Of a DNA stretch of 64,000 bases, positions 1 through 11,906 are shown in pieces. A program made the translations under genes and the position numbers. The notes under the pieces were generated by a model. The model made no database searches and had not been told where the DNA came from. It saw nothing but the letters and a program-made list of their open reading frames with translations. Within the stretch, counting starts at the first letter, position 1; each line of letters opens with the position of its first letter. Source of the stretch: Malania oleifera (lineage: Eukaryota > Streptophyta > Magnoliopsida > Santalales > Ximeniaceae); the NCBI RefSeq assembly GCF_029873635.1, contig NC_080422.1:18196049-18260048 (forward strand), in the 5' to 3' direction.

Positions 1-139
1 ATTACCCATGTAACCACGGTATTCCTCCATCATAAGTGAGGGCGGGTAATAAAATAAGTAGACCATTTTTTCTTATAAGATGATAGAAGGGAATACAGAT
101 AGTAAATTTCGAGGACGAAATTTTATAAGGAGGGGAGAA
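1..139 (+). mobile_element. 3' internal end of a Ty3/gypsy element
   Basis: This is the last piece of the internal region of a plus-strand gypsy element whose body lies left of the window. It contains the phrase AATTTCGAGGACGAAATT, which also occurs in reverse beside the gypsy LTR at 58222. It ends in a polypurine tract (AAGGAGGGGAGAA, 127-139), the usual second-strand primer, directly before an LTR beginning TGTAGTGACC. No coding sequence can be assigned to it. Confidence 0.8.
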
Positions 140-221
140 TGTAGTGACCTAAAGAATAATATTATTTTAATAATAAAGAGAGAGGAAAATGGAAACAGGA
201 GCAGACGGAGGCCGTAAACTT

Positions 222-475
222 TGTCGACGACATTGCATTTTGGAGATAATATTAATAATAATAATTTCAAGAAATTACCAGAATTCGTCGACAAATACAG
301 GGGTTCATCGACGAGTGCATAAGGAAATTCATCGACAAATACAGGGGTTCGTCGATGAGAAAATACCGAGAAACAGATTTGGGCTACTCTAAATTTCGTC
401 AATGAATATAGGGTTTCGTTGACAAATTTAATGAAGGACTCGTCGATGAGGTGACGTGTCTCGTCAACGAATTTG
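222..475 (+). promoter_or_regulatory. GTCGAC palindrome cluster in gypsy LTR
   Basis: About nine variants of TTCGTCGACGAA occur in 250 bp, for example at 222, 284, 304, 328 and 348. The copy at 348 is followed by AAAATACCGAG. The cluster lies upstream of the TATA-like and CT-rich part of the LTR, so it occupies the position expected for U3 promoter elements. That role is inferred. Confidence 0.7.
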
Positions 476-974
476 GCCCTATAAGTAGAGAAAAATCATA
501 TTTTTATCACATTTCAGCACCTCTCTCTCTCTCCTCTCACTCTCCTACGTCCCCTCCCTCTTCTCTCTTCGATTCTGGCCTCATTAGGCGCTGGATTGAT
601 GATCTGAGGTCACCACGACGCTCCTAGCGAAGTTCTCTACAAGTCTTCCAGAGCGGATCGTTGGTGAAACGTGGTTGGATTTTATCCCAAATTCAGGGTA
701 AGGCGTTTTAGTCTATTTTTGACCTTATAACAGTTATAGGAAATGATGTAAGCGAAGAACTACTGATATTTAGTTCTAGAAAATGTTGTTTTTAGGGTGT
801 TATGTAAGAAGCCCTGCGGGTATTAGGCTAGTATCCCGTAGGGTCTTTCCAATAATCAAGTAAGAGAAATATGCTATGCTAGGTATTTTTAAAATATTAT
901 ACAGTTTATTAAATTATGAAAATTATGTATTAAAGTATGGTGTGGCTTGTGAATATGAATATAGTACGGAGATA

Positions 975-1165
975 TGTTTTACGATATTTCAGTATCCAGA
1001 TTTTACAATATTTCAGTATCTTGATTTTACAATATTTCAATACCATGATTTTATGAATCTCAATACCATAATTATACAAATATCAGTATTATGATTATGC
1101 AGTTTCGGTGTTACGATTATACAGTTCTCAGTATTATGACGTATGAATTACAGTACAGTTTATGT
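975..1165 (+). repeat. Degenerate ~25-bp tandem repeats inside gypsy LTR
   Basis: Units resembling ATTTCAGTATCTTGATTTTA recur about seven times with drift in sequence and length. They lie in the downstream half of the LTR. A comparable AT-rich array of CATTTC-type units occupies the same part of the minus-strand gypsy LTR near 25350-25800. Confidence 0.6.
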
Positions 1166-2135
1166 AGTATCATGGTTATTACGGTTATTTCAGAATCATG
1201 GTAAATCAGATAGTTGTATATAGAGACATATTATATAGTATCAGACCCTGTTGGACTATGCAGTTACAGAGTACGGTACCATTGCTACAGATATTATGTT
1301 ATGTTATAAGTGCAACCACCTATTTAGATAATACGTGGTAGTAGGTCGATCACCTAGGCCCTTGAGGTGGGCAGGCTCCCCATCAGATATGGGTTGAGAT
1401 GGGCAGATCAAACCAATGGAGTATAGTGATTTATTCCTGGTTAGCCAGCCAGGATAAATCCCGCCTACGGGTCGCACAACCCTGTCATGAGGCGTTAAAT
1501 CATGACACACAGTTATCCACATGGAAAGTTTTCAGTTACTATTACGTATGTACAGATTTACAGAAATAGAGAATATACTTATGTATAATAGAAGTATTTT
1601 GAATAGTAACCTACGATACTATTATGTTAAGCAACATGAAAAGGGGGTGAATTTATTACTTATACTATACTTACATATTCAATTTTACATGTTTATATGA
1701 AAATGGATTTTCTTTATATTGTAGCTCATTTTCCACACACTAGTAATAGCATATTTCGTCTTACTGAGTGTTGGCTCATCCCAGTGTTGAATCATTTTTC
1801 AGGTGATCCAAGTAGGCGAGCAGACCAGACTCGCAGATCGAGGGGCTTCTGTAATGCCCTGTCAGTGAAGTGAGTATTTTGAAAGAATTTTTGTATATCC
1901 TAGTATAGTTGAGGGTATTTTGGGAAAATAGATATATGTGTATATTTTGGGGAAACATGGTAGTACTCTGGTATTGGTATTGTATATATATATGTACAAA
2001 TGAAAATGTTTATGTGATTTATGCTTCTCGCTGCTTAGGTTAATGATTGGGTTTATTCCCAGAACGGTATTAGAGCATGTTATATGTAATATTATAAATA
2101 AATAAAAAATATAGTTAATTAAGCACGTCATTACA

Positions 2136-4340
2136 GTCTGACTGTCTGTCTGAGGATGGAAAGTGGTGTTGAATGCTAACCAACTCCCCAATGCCTCCTG
2201 CAAACTCCTCCAGAACCGCGATGTAAAACATGGATCACAGTCTGAGACTATGGATACCGGCACTTCATGGGGTCGAACAATCTCTTGTATGTAAATCTCT
2301 GTCAACCTGTTCATGGGATAGCTAACCTTAATGGGTAGAAAGTGAGCTATCTTTGTCAACCTATCAACAATTACCTTGATGGCATTCTGACCATGCTGTG
2401 CCTGCGGTAGCCCAGTAACAAAATCCATGGACACCTGGTCCCACTTCCACTCAGGAATAAAAAGTGGTTGTAACTGACCTGCCGGCCTCTGGTGCTCAAC
2501 CTTAACCTACTAGCACGTCAAGCACTGCTGTACAAATTCTGCTATTTCCCTCTTCATGCCACTCCACCAGAAATACTCCTGCACATCTCTATACATTTTC
2601 GTACTACCAGGATGAACAGTGTATAGAGATCAATGTGCCTTTTCTAAAATCGTCCTCCTAATGCTGTCATCCGCAGGCACACACAATTTGGTGCGAAATA
2701 TCAAAGCCCCATCGTTAGAAATACTGAATTCCTCCCCCTGACCATCCTGTATTCTGGCTATCACTTCTGCCAATTCTGGATCATCCCTCTAAACAGATTT
2801 AATCCTTTCATAAAGTGTAGGGTGTACAACCAGACTGACCATAAACGCCTGAGGATCATCTATTGCAAATTCCATGCCGAGCCTTTCCAAGTCCATCTGA
2901 CTTGGGTGTTGAACTATTGCTGCTAGCTGTGTTGTATTTTTTGATTTACAGCTCAAAACATCAACCACAACATTTGCTTTATCTGGGTGGTAACTGATGG
3001 TACAGCCATAATCCTCAATGAGTTCTAACTATCTCCTCTGACGCATATTCAACTCTTTCTGTGTAAAGAAGTACTTTAAGCTCTTATGGTCAGAAAATAT
3101 TTCACATCTCTCACCATAAAAATAATGTCTCTAGATCTTTAGTGCATGTACAACCGCAGCCCATTCCAGATCGTGAGTAGGATAGTTCTTTTCATATTCT
3201 TTCAACTTCCTGGAAGCATACGCTACCACCCTACCGTGCTGCATCAATACACAACTCAGCCCTTTCAAAGACGCGTCACTGTAAATCACATACCCATCAC
3301 TTCCTGATGGAATCATTAGTACTGTTGTAGTGATGAGCCGCTACTTTAGTTCCCAGAAATTCTGCTAGCATTCTTCATCCCACACAAATCTGGCATTTTT
3401 CTTGGTCAACCGCATGAGAGGTCCTGACAAAGCTGAAAATCCCTCCACAAATTGACGATAATAACCTACCAGTCCCAAGAAATTTCTAACTTCTTGCACA
3501 TTCTTCGACCTGGCCCAATTCACCACTGCCTCAATCTTACTAAGATCCACTAAAACACCATCCCTTGAGATCACATGGCCTAAAAACGCAACTTGCTCAA
3601 GCCAAAACTCACACTTGTTAAACTTGGCATGGAGTTTCTCTTCCCTAAGTGTCTACAGAACCTGTCTTAAATGCATCTCATGATCCTTAAAATTCTTCAA
3701 GTACACTAGTATATCATCAATAAAAACTACTACAAACTGATTTAAATACTGGTGAAAAACTTTATTCATCAAATCCATGTACACAGATAGGGCATTCGTC
3801 AGATCAAAAGGCATAACAAGAAATTCGTAGTGCCCGTACCTGGTCCTGAAAGCTGTTTTCACGACATTCTCTGCTTTTACTCTCACTTGATGATACTCTG
3901 ATCTGAGGTTGATCTTGGAATACACCCATGTACCCTAGAGCTGATCAAACAAATCGTTGATATGGGGTAGAGGATATTTATTCTTAATAGCAACTTGTTG
4001 ATTGCTCTGTAATCAATACACATCCTCAAAGACTCGTCTTTCTTCTTTACGAACAACACTGAAGCTCCCTATGGCAGTACACTAGGTCGTATAAATCCCC
4101 TATTCAACAAGTCTTGCAACTGATTCTTCAATTCTTCTAATTAAGCTAAAGCCATACGGTAGGGGACCTTAGAGATCGGCGCTGTCCCTGGAGGCAAATC
4201 TATAGGAAAATCCACCTCGCATTCAGGAGGCAACCTAGGTAGCTCCTCAGGAAAAATATTTGAAAATTTTCATACGACTGGGGTACTATCAAGCTTCGAT
4301 TCATTTCCTGACGATTCCTTAATAAAAAGCCACAAACCCC
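2136..4340 (-). pseudogene. gypsy pol remnant (RT, RNase H, integrase)
   Basis: Recognisable pieces are reverse transcriptase (3653-3925, with [13 protein letters not shown] and FIDDILVY), the RT tail (3365-3574, with FLGLVGYYRQFVEGFS), RNase H (3131-3316, with [11 protein letters not shown] and NYPTHDLE) and an integrase core (2136-2434, with MDFVTGLP and FHPQTD). The integrase HHCC-type zinc region lies around 2500-2650. These are fossil parts of one polyprotein; it is broken in many places and not expected to function. Confidence 0.8.
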
Positions 4341-4369
4341 ATACCTCCGTCTAAGAGCAATCTGTTTGC

Positions 4370-4834
4370 CTACACAATGGGTACCAATTGCAACGACACA
4401 CGTACACGTGAACCAGTAAACTTAAATTCTTTCTCACCAGGGGGTCTGAAAACTACTTCTTTCTGATGACAATCAATACTGGCGTGATTAATTGCCAACC
4501 AATCCATACCCAGTATTACATTAAACCCACACATATCAAACACTATCAGGTCAGCCGGTAACACTCTCCCCTGAATTTTTATAGGATAGCCTTTGAGTAT
4601 CCTTTTACATCTCCTCACGAACCCAGACGGTGTAGCTACTGATAGTTCTTTATCTAATAACTGAGTCTCACTTCCAAATAATTTAACATACGATGCAGAA
4701 ACAAAGGAATGAGTAGCACCTGAATCATATAAAACAATAACAGAATGTGATAAAACATTAAAAGTACCTGTCACCACATCCGCGGCAGCCTCGGCATCCC
4801 CCGACGTCAATGCATAAACTCTCGCCAGGGCCAC
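4370..4834 (-). pseudogene. gypsy aspartic protease remnant
   Basis: The translation carries LYDSGATHSFVSASYVKL, the aspartic protease active-site region of plant gypsy elements (the family motif is D-S-G-A-T-H). Downstream FDVILGMDW-like text (here FNVILGMDWLAINHAS) is also typical. It sits between the gag zinc-knuckle region and the RT of the same element. It is part of an old broken copy. Confidence 0.8.
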
Positions 4835-4849
4835 ATTCCTCTGCTATCC

Positions 4850-5831
4850 TCCGTGAGCCGCCTGATATCCTCCCCGATAGGGTCTGGGAGCTAAGACCTG
4901 GTCTAGCAGACCTAGGCATGCACGTGCCATGTGGCCGGGTCTCCCATAACGATAGCATACATCTCTCCCTACTTGGCACTCCCCCAAATGACGTCTCTCG
5001 CATGTCTAACATACTGGGACAATTGGTGTACCTTGATTCCCACGAGGTCCTATCATCTGCCTCTGAACTTCCCTATCAACCTCCTCTCCATGGACCCCTA
5101 ATGAAGCCAGCCTAACCCTAAGGCGTCGGCCTCTTCCTCTGACTCTAGGTCGCTATACCCATCTGTATACCACTCTCAATGATCGCAGCTCTATCTACAA
5201 CCTCCATAAATGTCTGAACCCTGAAACCAATCACCTGCTCAAACAAGTTCTGCCTCAGTCCCTCTTCAAACTTCCTTACCTTTTTCTCTTCATCAGGTGC
5301 TAGATGTGGAGCAAAACACAACAACTCGATAAATCGAGCCATGTACTGAGATACGGTCATCTACCCTTGTACCAAGTGCATAAACTCTGCTGCCTTAGTG
5401 CTCTAAATGATCGAGGGAAAATATCACTCAAAGAACAGCTCCTTGAATCGGTCCCACGTCACTGGTATTGGAACCGGCCTCTGCTCTTCTATCAATTGTG
5501 TTGATCTCCACTAGCGCTTCACCTCCCCTATCAACTTAAATGCTGCAAATAATACCTTATGCTTATCCTAACAAGGAAGCACTACCAACGTATCTTTGAT
5601 GTCCTAGACCCAATTCTCAACTACAATCGAGTCATCTCCTCCAGCAAAGGATGGGGGCTTCATCCACGTAAACTACTCGATTGAATAACCACGCTCCCTA
5701 GTGCTCCTGGCCATCTCAGCCATCACCTGCTGAGTGACACTGCACAGTAGTGCATCAGCATCTCCTCCATTTATGCTGGAAGGTCGTGGCCTATCTCCTC
5801 CAGTATTTGTGCCACTGCTTCCTAGGCCCAT
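4850..5831 (-). pseudogene. gypsy gag remnant
   Basis: The stretch encodes a retrotransposon gag, beginning near 5831 shortly after the primer-binding site. The best preserved piece (5145-5360) contains YMARFIELLCFAPHLAPDEE and KFEEGLRQNL, typical of the plant gypsy gag core. A cysteine-rich zinc-knuckle area follows near 4900-5000. The copy is degenerate. Confidence 0.75.
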
Positions 5832-6119
5832 CTTGTAACCAAGAAACACACTTAAGCACCTTATCTCCTACACAGACCTATCCTATATCAATTCAAAATT
5901 AACTACCTTCCTTGACCTTAACTCAATATCCAGTTCTGTCACCTAGACACACGACCCGACAATAGTTTACTATGGTTTCCTGAAATCGTCACCCCAGGAA
6001 AAACACTTAAACCACCACGGAAAATTCTGTACCCAGACAACCGAACAAACTTCAAATCTTTTCCTATACTCTGGTATTGCATCCGCTACACTCTAAAGTC
6101 TACAAAACCTAGTAACCTA

Positions 6120-6135
6120 GGCTCTGATACCAAAC
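6120..6135 (-). other. Primer-binding site of minus-strand gypsy element
   Basis: On the minus strand this reads TTTGGTATCAGAGCC next to the LTR, matching the 3' end of initiator tRNA-Met (TGGTATCAGAGC core). It fixes the 5' LTR/internal boundary and the element's orientation. Confidence 0.85.
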
Positions 6136-7913
6136 TGTAACAACCTACTATTTATTTTCCAGCTCTGTTTTTTTTTTTTTTTTTACACTATGAAATTTAT
6201 AATGCTCAAATACGTACTAGATTAAACAAAACCATCAACCTAAGTAGTGATAAGTGGAATTCATATAAACACAATCAATAAAATATACAATACCAGAGTG
6301 CTAAAATGTTCCCAAAATATACATATACGATTGTTTCCCAAAATACCCTCAACTGAGTAATTTTCCTAAAATACTCACTCTATTGACAAGCCTGAATTAT
6401 AACCTCCTCTATCTGCGAGCTTGATCTGCTCGCCTAGCTGGATCACCTAAAAAATATTAATTTAATGGGATGAGACGACGCTCAGTAAGATAAAATATGC
6501 TATTGCTAGTGTGTGGCAAATGAGTACAATACTATGAAAATTTGTTTCTATGTAATCATGTATAACTGAATCTGTAAATATAGTACAAATAATATAAACC
6601 ACCACCCTTTTCCATGTTGCTTAACATATCTATATTTTAGGTTTCTATACATAATACTTTTAATATATATACGTAGATTCCTTGTTTCTGTAAAACTATA
6701 TATACATAATAATAACTGAAAACTTCCCTAGATGGATAATTGTATGTTATGATTTAACCTCTCATGACAGGGTTGTGTGACCCGTACGCGGAATCTATCT
6801 TGGTTGGCCAACCAGGATAAACAACTATACTCCGTCAGTCTGATCAGCCCTCCTCAACCTATATCTGATGGGAAGCTTGTCCATTTATAGGTATGCGATC
6901 GACCTACCTACCACGTATTATCTGAATAGGTGGTTCCACTCTATATTGTATATAGTTACGGTACCGTACTCTATAAACTGTATCTGTAATGGTCCATCAG
7001 GGTCTAATACTATATAATACATCTCTATATACAACTATCTATTTTACCATGTTTCTGTAATAACTGTATTAACCATATAGTAAATTGTATCTATATCAAC
7101 TGTATTTCTGAAATCAACTGTAAATTTGTATGTCATGATATAGTAAACTATATAATCATGGTATTCTGTAATTTTTGTAAAATATATTCACTGTCTATAT
7201 ATTCTGTAAAACATAACTCTGAAAAATACTGTAAAGCATGTTTTGGTACTATATTTATATTCTCAAGCCGCACAGTAATTTAAAACATATTATTCATAAT
7301 TGATAAACTGTATAAAGTTCAGCTGTGAATAATAACCTGGTAAAAATATACATTTCATACTGAAAATCATTCTAGAACTGCCTAGCATAGCATATTTCTC
7401 TTACCTGATTTCTGCTAAAATCCCCCTACTGTGACGGGTCCTACACCCGTAGGGTTCTCCACTTAGATCGTCGATAACGGGGCCGAAATCGAAGAGAGAG
7501 AAGGGAAAGACCGTAGAGAGAGAAAATAGAGGGTTTCAGTGAGTTTTCTTCACAAGAAAATGAGTTTAGCACTATTTATACTGCGGCCTTCGTCGACGAG
7601 GTCACGAAGAAGGTTCGTTGACAAACACCAACTTCTCATCGACAAAATTCAGAGCTTAGAAGACAACCTCTCGATATCTTCTCATCAACGAAACTTGTCT
7701 TTGTCGACGAGGTCCACTTGTACCCTTGTCGACAAATCCCTTATGTTCATCGACGAGGACCTGATAAATTTTCTTGGGTCATTACATCCCAAAGTGTAAT
7801 GTCGTCGACAAACATGAAGCATTCGTTGACGAAGTCTGCTGCCTCCTTCTGTTTCTGTTTCCATTTTCCTCTCTCTTTATTATTTAAATACCATTATTCT
7901 TCGGGTCGTTACA
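6136..7913 (-). mobile_element. 5' LTR of minus-strand gypsy element
   Basis: It is bounded by TGTAACAACC on the left and GGGTCGTTACA on the right; on the minus strand it begins TGTAACGACCCGAAGAATAA, the same start as the solo LTR at 16346. Length is about 1.8 kb. It contains the block with ACCCGTACGCGG and GGCCAACCAGGATAAAC near 6780-6830, shared by the gypsy LTRs of this window, and a GTCGAC cluster at 7589-7835. Confidence 0.85.
7589..7835 (-). promoter_or_regulatory. GTCGAC palindrome cluster in gypsy LTR
   Basis: Variants include TTCGTCGACGAGG (7589), TTGTCGACGAGG (7701) and GTCGTCGACAAAC (7801). At 7669-7690 the words CTCTCGATATCTT and CTCATCAACGAA form, on the minus strand, the same pairing of palindrome and GATATCGAG that other LTRs show. 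The position is the U3 side of the minus-strand LTR. Confidence 0.7.
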
Positions 7914-8445
7914 ACTTATATGGTATTTTTAGGATATTTAGTATTACCTATTAGGGTATTTTTAGTATTTTTAATATATAAGGTATTACTTTTTATCGTG
8001 TGTTTAGTATCTTCATATATATGGTATTTTATTACTTATTTTGACATTGGTAATATTTTAGTAGATATGTGTTGCTTATTATTCTATTATCATATATTAA
8101 AACCTCACATACTAATATTTCCTATAAAAAATTCTATACAATTTCAAATTTTGGGAGTGTATTTTCTTAAATATTTTCTTGATTTTTATCTCTATGATTG
8201 CAATAAAAATGGTACAAGCTTTTGAAGCTTCACGTACCTCTGTTCTGAGGGTATATATATTGTATATATTTTTGTTGGTATTTTAAAAATTCACCAAAAG
8301 GGAGTAATTTTAAAGACTTTTTAAATTTACTTAGGGATAATTTCATAATTAATTAGGTACCGTTCGTAAGAACGAGCGCGTAGGGGGTGCTCGTACCTTC
8401 CCCTCACGTAACTGAACCCTCGACCCCAACTTTGATAACGTAGAC
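7914..8445 (+). mobile_element. Left part of a Tat/Ogre-like LTR remnant
   Basis: AT-rich sequence ends in a block (8320-8445) with AATTAGGTACCGTTCGTAAG, GGGGGTGCTCGTACCTTCCC and ACGTAACTGAACCC. The block matches the downstream parts of the LTR copies ending at 46149 and 47005, and the 46149 copy is followed by a Tat/Ogre-type primer-binding site. The remnant is split at 8445 by the copia-like element and resumes at 20084. Its left boundary is not clear. Confidence 0.6.
8441..8445. repeat. Target-site duplication (left), copia-like element
   Basis: TAGAC directly precedes the LTR start TGTTGACC and is repeated at 20084-20088 after the 3' LTR end CTAACA. Confidence 0.85.
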
Positions 8446-8597
8446 TGTTGACCTTATAGGTCACGCTTGGTTTTGATTATGACAAATACTCATTGTATCT
8501 AATGGGTATTTGAGATTATATGCAGGAACCTCAATTGTCAAGATCATAATGCACATAGAACAAATGAAGTTTGAAGACCAATTCATGTTTATAATTG

Positions 8598-8636
<39 letters not shown>

Positions 8637-10664
8637 GCTGTGTAATTGGTTTATAATAGTTAATTAGGGTCTTTGGTTTGTAATAAGCTCACACACATCA
8701 CATGCATGGTATAATATGTAAGCTCAAACCAAGTATAACTAAAATAACCTTAGAAAGACCTTAAGGGTTACCTTTCGGTCGACCGACACCAGATTTTTTT
8801 CATGTCTTCAAAAGGACCCAGGAATGACCCTAGGACACTCACCTTTGCACTCATAAATGTTAGACACTTGATTAAGGTGTTTGTGATTCAAAAGAAGACT
8901 GAAATGCACATTTTGTGCACTTTCGGTCGACTAACCTAGGCAATTCATTCTGCCCCGGTCGACCGAACCTCCTAGGAGTCAAACATTTAACTACCAGATC
9001 GACCGAGCCAAAATTGCACACCAACTACTTGGTCGATCGAGGGTTCTCGGGAGAAATCCCAACAATTTGGTCAACCGAATCGCCCAGCTCAAAATGTCCT
9101 GATCAACCGAACCTCGGTAAAATTGAAAAATCATCTCGGACATGCACTTACGGTCGACCGAGTCCTAAGTTCAAAAATGTCCTAGTCGATCGAGCTATAT
9201 GAACTTCGGTCGACCGAAATGGTTCTGGTCGACCGGGCCTCTCGGGTTGCCCTGAATTTTTTACCATGGTTAATTTTTTAAAACAGGGTTAAAATAATTA
9301 AAAGGTCATTAATCTTTTCTAATAATACCAGACTTGTCCCCAACGGTCATAATTCATGGGGTGTCTATATATACCCCTTCATTTGGAAAAATTAGATGGG
9401 ATTAGAAACTTTGATTAGGAGAGATTCTTTGAAATTTCCAAAACCTATAATACTCATATCTAAGCCCCAACCACTCATACGTACCTTCTCTTATTGCTCA
9501 AACTCTCTGTAAGTTGATTGAGTGCTTGATTAGAAAGGTTTGCTCTCCCATTCTAATTAGATTGATTCAATTTTAACAAGAGCTAAATCAGAGTATTCTT
9601 AAGGGGCTTTGTTCATAAGCATATCCTAAGAAGACTTGCTTAAGATTCTGAGTATTGCATTTGTGTTGCAATATCTTAGGAAGCTTGTATTTCTCTTTAG
9701 GTTGCAAAATCATTTTCAAAACATACTCAAATATCTTGTGTGATTTATATTGATATATCTGTGAGAAGATATTTGTGTTTGTAACATAAATCTTTGTTGC
9801 AATATCTATTTGCATATCATTTGCTGAATACAAAGACTATACATATTTTGCAAACCGAGCATATACGTCATATACTATTTACGTGATTGATATATCCCTC
9901 AGACTGATACATTTGAAACTTGCTTGACATATTTGTGTGAATCTGTTGATTGAATATCTTATGATACAAAGATTGCTTGTTGATACTCTCACGCACTTAT
10001 TACACTGATAGAAAAGGCATTTGAGAGTTGAAATACTAGACCACACTGAGCTTACAAATTAAATCATTTGTGGTGTATGTGACTGAGCGCATTCAAGTAC
10101 ATATCTGCTTTACATGAAAGCACAATCATTGTACCGTTTCATTAATTGAGCAAAATTATTGTATACCAGGCACGGGCCTAAAGAGAGAGACTAGCCCTTT
10201 GAAATAGTCCCGTATTGGCTTAGACCCAGTTAGGAAAGTTAGGTGCATCATCCTGTTAAGGCGTGTAGGTTAAGGTCAGCCCCGCTAATTGACTTGGTTG
10301 TAAAGGTTGAGGTCAGCCCTGTGCTAATTGACCTGATTGTAATTAGAGCCTCTCCACTCTTAAGTGAGCCTTTAGTAGAATCATTGGGCTTGCGAGTTAG
10401 AGGAGAGGACATAGGCACAGTTGACTAAACCCCGATAACATATCGTGTATTTATTTATATTTTTGCACTTTATATTTACCGCACGTATATGTTTTGGTGT
10501 GAATGATGCGCATAATCTAAATTTTTGTATATTATATTTATTGGCGCATTAGAGATTGGTTAGAAAGACCCTTGGTTGTCATATTCTGACTTAACCTAGG
10601 AGAAAAGTTTAAAATCCAATTCACCCTCCCCCCCCCCCCTCTTGGGAATACACCAATTCTAACA
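8446..10664 (+). mobile_element. 5' LTR of copia-like element
   Basis: It begins TGTTGACCTTATAGGTCACG and ends ACACCAATTCTAACA just before the primer-binding site. It is 2219 bp long. It contains a (TA)n run near 8601-8632, the GGTCGACCGA array (8777-9240), a TATA-box-like TCTATATATACCCC (about 9365) and a C-run near 10626-10639. The TATA position implies the palindrome array lies in U3. Confidence 0.85.
8777..9240 (+). promoter_or_regulatory. GGTCGACCGA interspersed palindrome array
   Basis: About eleven copies of GGTCGACCGA and close variants are spaced 25-60 bp apart, for example at 8777, 8957, 9150, 9206 and 9224. Each is followed by non-repeated spacer. The array ends about 120 bp upstream of a TATA-like sequence. 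The second LTR has the same array (15890-16310 and 18564-18660) with some extra units. A role in binding a factor or in DNA methylation is inferred only. Confidence 0.7.
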
Positions 10665-10679
10665 ATTGGTATCAGAGCC
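10665..10679 (+). other. Primer-binding site of copia-like element
   Basis: ATTGGTATCAGAGCC follows the LTR end directly and matches the 3' end of initiator tRNA-Met, the commonest primer of plant copia elements. Confidence 0.9.
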
Positions 10680-10719
10680 TCGTTGCACTTGACTTAAATG
10701 TTTTTACAAAAGGATCGCA

Positions 10720-11906
10720 ATGGCTCAAATTGGTGTATCCCCATTTGGTGAGGGTCAGTCACCTTTCAGTCCTCCTATGTTTTGTGGTGTCAATTACACC
10801 ACTTGGAAAATTAGAATGAGTGTTTTTATAAAATCAATGAACTGGAGGGCCTGGCAGGTGATTGTAAATGGAATTTGTATGCCTGTAAAAAATTATATTA
10901 ATTTGATGCATGCAAATTCATATGTCATGGACATGTTATATTGTGCTTTAGACTCTCATATTTTTCATAAGTTTATGGCATGTAGAAATGCGAGGGAGAT
11001 CTGGGTTGAGATGGAAAAGAGATATGGAGAGACCCAAGAAAAGGAAACCATCACTCCAGAGATATTATGTTCAGAATGGTAAGTAATAGGGATAGTGCAT
11101 CAACAGAACATGAGGTATATGATTCTCACTCTAGCTCGTTTGAGGATTCGTGTGTTGAATGCTGTGTTGCTACATGTGCTGAATCATCTGTTGAATACCA
11201 TGTTAATCTTGTTAATGATGCGTGTGATGATTCTTATGCTGAATGCTATGTTGTTTCATATGATGAATCATCTAATATTCCCTACGATAATACTGTTGAG
11301 ATTGCATGCTATAATTCATGTAATAATTATAATATATTTTATGATGAATCATGCATTGAATTCACTATTGAGTCATGCCTTCAAACAAAGAACTAGAATG
11401 CACTTTATCCAAAATGCATAAGATTCTAGTTCAGACGTCTAAGCATAAAATACTTTTGAAGAATGAGAACAAAAGAATAGCAAAACAATTAAAGGAGTTA
11501 AAAAATTATCATGCTATTCTTGAAAAGAAAAAAGATTGAGAAAATATTGAAAATTATATGCTTGGAGAAAGAAACGGATGATTATTCTAGATTTACACTC
11601 AAAGTTATAAGTGAGAAGAATAATCATAATAGATCCTTAGAGATTAAAAAGAAAAATCTTTTCATAAAGGATTTAGGACTATCACATAATTCCCACTATC
11701 ACGCCTCAACAAGCAATCATAAGAATTGTAAGCATATCTCTTCACGCATTTACAAAACTTGCTTACATAATAAAAGAAAAGGGCACAACCGATTTATTTT
11801 CTCATCCATGAGTGCCAGATGGTTAGAAAAAGAAATGATGTGGGTAATCATGAAAGCAAACCCCTTAGGATCTGAAGAAGACCAGAGTCAAATAGATATA
11901 ACTTAA
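10720..11906 (+). pseudogene. copia-type gag remnant
   Basis: The first 120 codons encode a copia gag N-terminus: PPMFCGVNYTTWKIRMSVFI, a W-x-V-x-x-G stretch, ALYCALD-like MLYCALDSHIF and AREIWVEMEKRYG. These are features of the DUF4219/UBN2 type of plant gag. A low-complexity stretch rich in Cys, Ser and Glu follows (11067-11396, repeated DESC/ESS words), then a lysine-rich helix (11400-11540) and a faint zinc-knuckle area near 11760. The reading frame is broken in several places. Confidence 0.7.

Larger units (their letters stand above)
140..2135 (+). mobile_element. 3' LTR of plus-strand Ty3/gypsy element (Tekay-like)
   Basis: The LTR starts TGTAGTGACC after the polypurine tract and ends GTCATTACA, giving imperfect terminal inverted repeats and a length near 2.0 kb. 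The order of parts matches the solo LTR at 16346-18563: GTCGAC palindromes, a TATA-like stretch, a CT-rich stretch, a CCACGACGCTCC word, and a block resembling ACCTGG/CCAGCCAGG. Right of it, minus-strand integrase-coding sequence of another gypsy element resumes at once, so this element inserted into that one. The matching 5' LTR and target duplication lie outside the window. Confidence 0.85.
2136..6135 (-). mobile_element. Internal region of decayed minus-strand Ty3/gypsy element
   Basis: Reading right to left the parts are primer-binding site, gag, protease, reverse transcriptase, RNase H and integrase. That is the gypsy order, with integrase after RNase H. The left end is interrupted by the plus-strand gypsy LTR at 140-2135. 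The coding region is clearly broken, with many interruptions across several frames, so this is an old copy. Residue similarity to the element at 56221-64000 places it in the same Tekay-like chromovirus group. Confidence 0.85.

Noticed and set aside
222-475. Possible CRISPR-like array of palindromic repeats with spacers
   Set aside because: The repeats are short, degenerate, irregularly spaced and lie inside plant LTRs, with no cas genes. This is eukaryotic DNA.
8915-9202. A 95-codon frame with repeated RST/VDR words
   Set aside because: It reads through the GGTCGACCGA array of an LTR; the apparent protein repeat is the DNA palindrome.
10665-10679. tRNA-like sequence (TGGTATCAGAGCC)
   Set aside because: It is only the complement of a tRNA 3' end beside an LTR, a primer-binding site; no cloverleaf can be formed around it.
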